The notes below the pieces were generated by a model. That model worked only from the letters and a program-made list of their open reading frames with translations. It was not told the origin of the DNA and made no database searches. A DNA stretch of 54,232 nucleotides from Anaerolineales bacterium (GTDB lineage Bacteria; Chloroflexota; Anaerolineae; Anaerolineales; UBA11858): positions 1 through 54,232 of the forward strand of contig JANTFT010000010.1 in the NCBI GenBank assembly GCA_024763275.1, read 5' to 3'. Numbering within the stretch: the first letter of the stretch is position 1; each line of letters starts with the position of its first letter. Both the position numbers and the translations under genes were made by a program. Of the stretch, positions 54,191-54,232 are shown in pieces.

Positions 54191-54232
54191 CCCTCTATTT
54201 AGAGGGACCGGGTCCCTTAAGGGACCCGGTCC
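54191..54232. repeat. full GGGACCGGGTCCC palindrome, cut by window end
   Basis: AGGGACCGGGTCCC, TTAA, GGGACCCGGTCC (54203-54232) matches the palindrome at 48122 and would be complete one base past the window. A smaller hairpin CCCTCT-ATTT-AGAGGG (54191-54206) overlaps its left edge. It sits just upstream of the mutase promoter. Confidence 0.8.

Noticed and set aside
1..54232. CRISPR arrays, tRNA or rRNA genes, insertion sequences, prophage
   Set aside because: No regularly spaced direct repeats, cloverleaf-like segments, transposase or integrase motifs were seen on either strand.

Overview
The window is about 54 kb of a moderately GC-rich bacterial chromosome with dense, mostly housekeeping gene content. 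The gene mix fits a member of the Chloroflexota, most likely Anaerolineae: lipoproteins and membrane proteins with Pro/Thr-rich spacers, a tandem phosphofructokinase, a T-box-controlled pheST, split methylmalonyl-CoA mutase, and an LprG-like lipoprotein beside an MFS exporter. This assignment is inferred from gene content; no rRNA or other marker is present to prove it. I saw no tRNA, rRNA, CRISPR array, insertion sequence, integrase or prophage gene.

Layout. 1-1617 (minus) is the 5' part of a secreted C39-like cysteine peptidase with an unusual basic/aromatic tail that runs off the left edge. 1991-4257 is a two-gene lipoprotein/MFS unit. 4555-9984 is a run of small plus-strand genes (membrane-anchored TPR-like protein, LysE exporter, cupin, lipoprotein, Mth938-like, DUF1801, DinB, glycosidase-like lipoprotein). 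10112-13411 (minus) holds an SPFH protein and a pair of unknown exported proteins. 13694-16164 is rarA-hom. 16190-18743 has an exported metallo-beta-lactamase-fold lipoprotein, a second membrane-anchored C39-like protein and ogt. 19122-22931 is dnaE. 23002-26922 (minus) is a eukaryote-like double-domain 6-phosphofructokinase and urocanate hydratase. 27153-29421 is UDP-glucose dehydrogenase and a methyltransferase with a C-terminal zinc ribbon. 29452-33443 (minus) is pheT, pheS and their Phe T-box leader, preceded by a GAF protein. 34301-36000 is a parvulin lipoprotein and a partner membrane protein. 36059-42756 (minus) is a long cluster, mtaB-HIT-yqeY-pgpH-ybeY-dgkA, ending in a base-excision-repair pair (AP endonuclease-like and uracil-DNA glycosylase). 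42798-44932 (minus) is a lipoprotein and a TPR protein. 45042-48121 is acyl-CoA dehydrogenase-etfB-etfA. 48170-50554 (minus) is an APC transporter fused to two universal-stress domains. The right end has a class V aminotransferase, methylmalonyl-CoA epimerase and the mutase large subunit.

The catabolic genes (urocanase, acyl-CoA dehydrogenase with its electron-transfer flavoprotein, epimerase and mutase) point to amino-acid and odd- or branched-chain acyl-CoA oxidation feeding succinyl-CoA, next to glycolysis through the double PFK.

Three non-coding themes recur. Two families of near-perfect palindromes, one built from the 13-mer GGGACCGGGTCCC and one around CTAAGTCC/GGACTT, sit only at gene ends or between genes. 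Several genes have a TATAAT-like box only 6-8 bases before the start codon and no Shine-Dalgarno, suggesting leaderless mRNAs. Two short intergenic stretches look like promoter-plus-terminator small-RNA units. Gene ends are often marked by strong bidirectional hairpin terminators.
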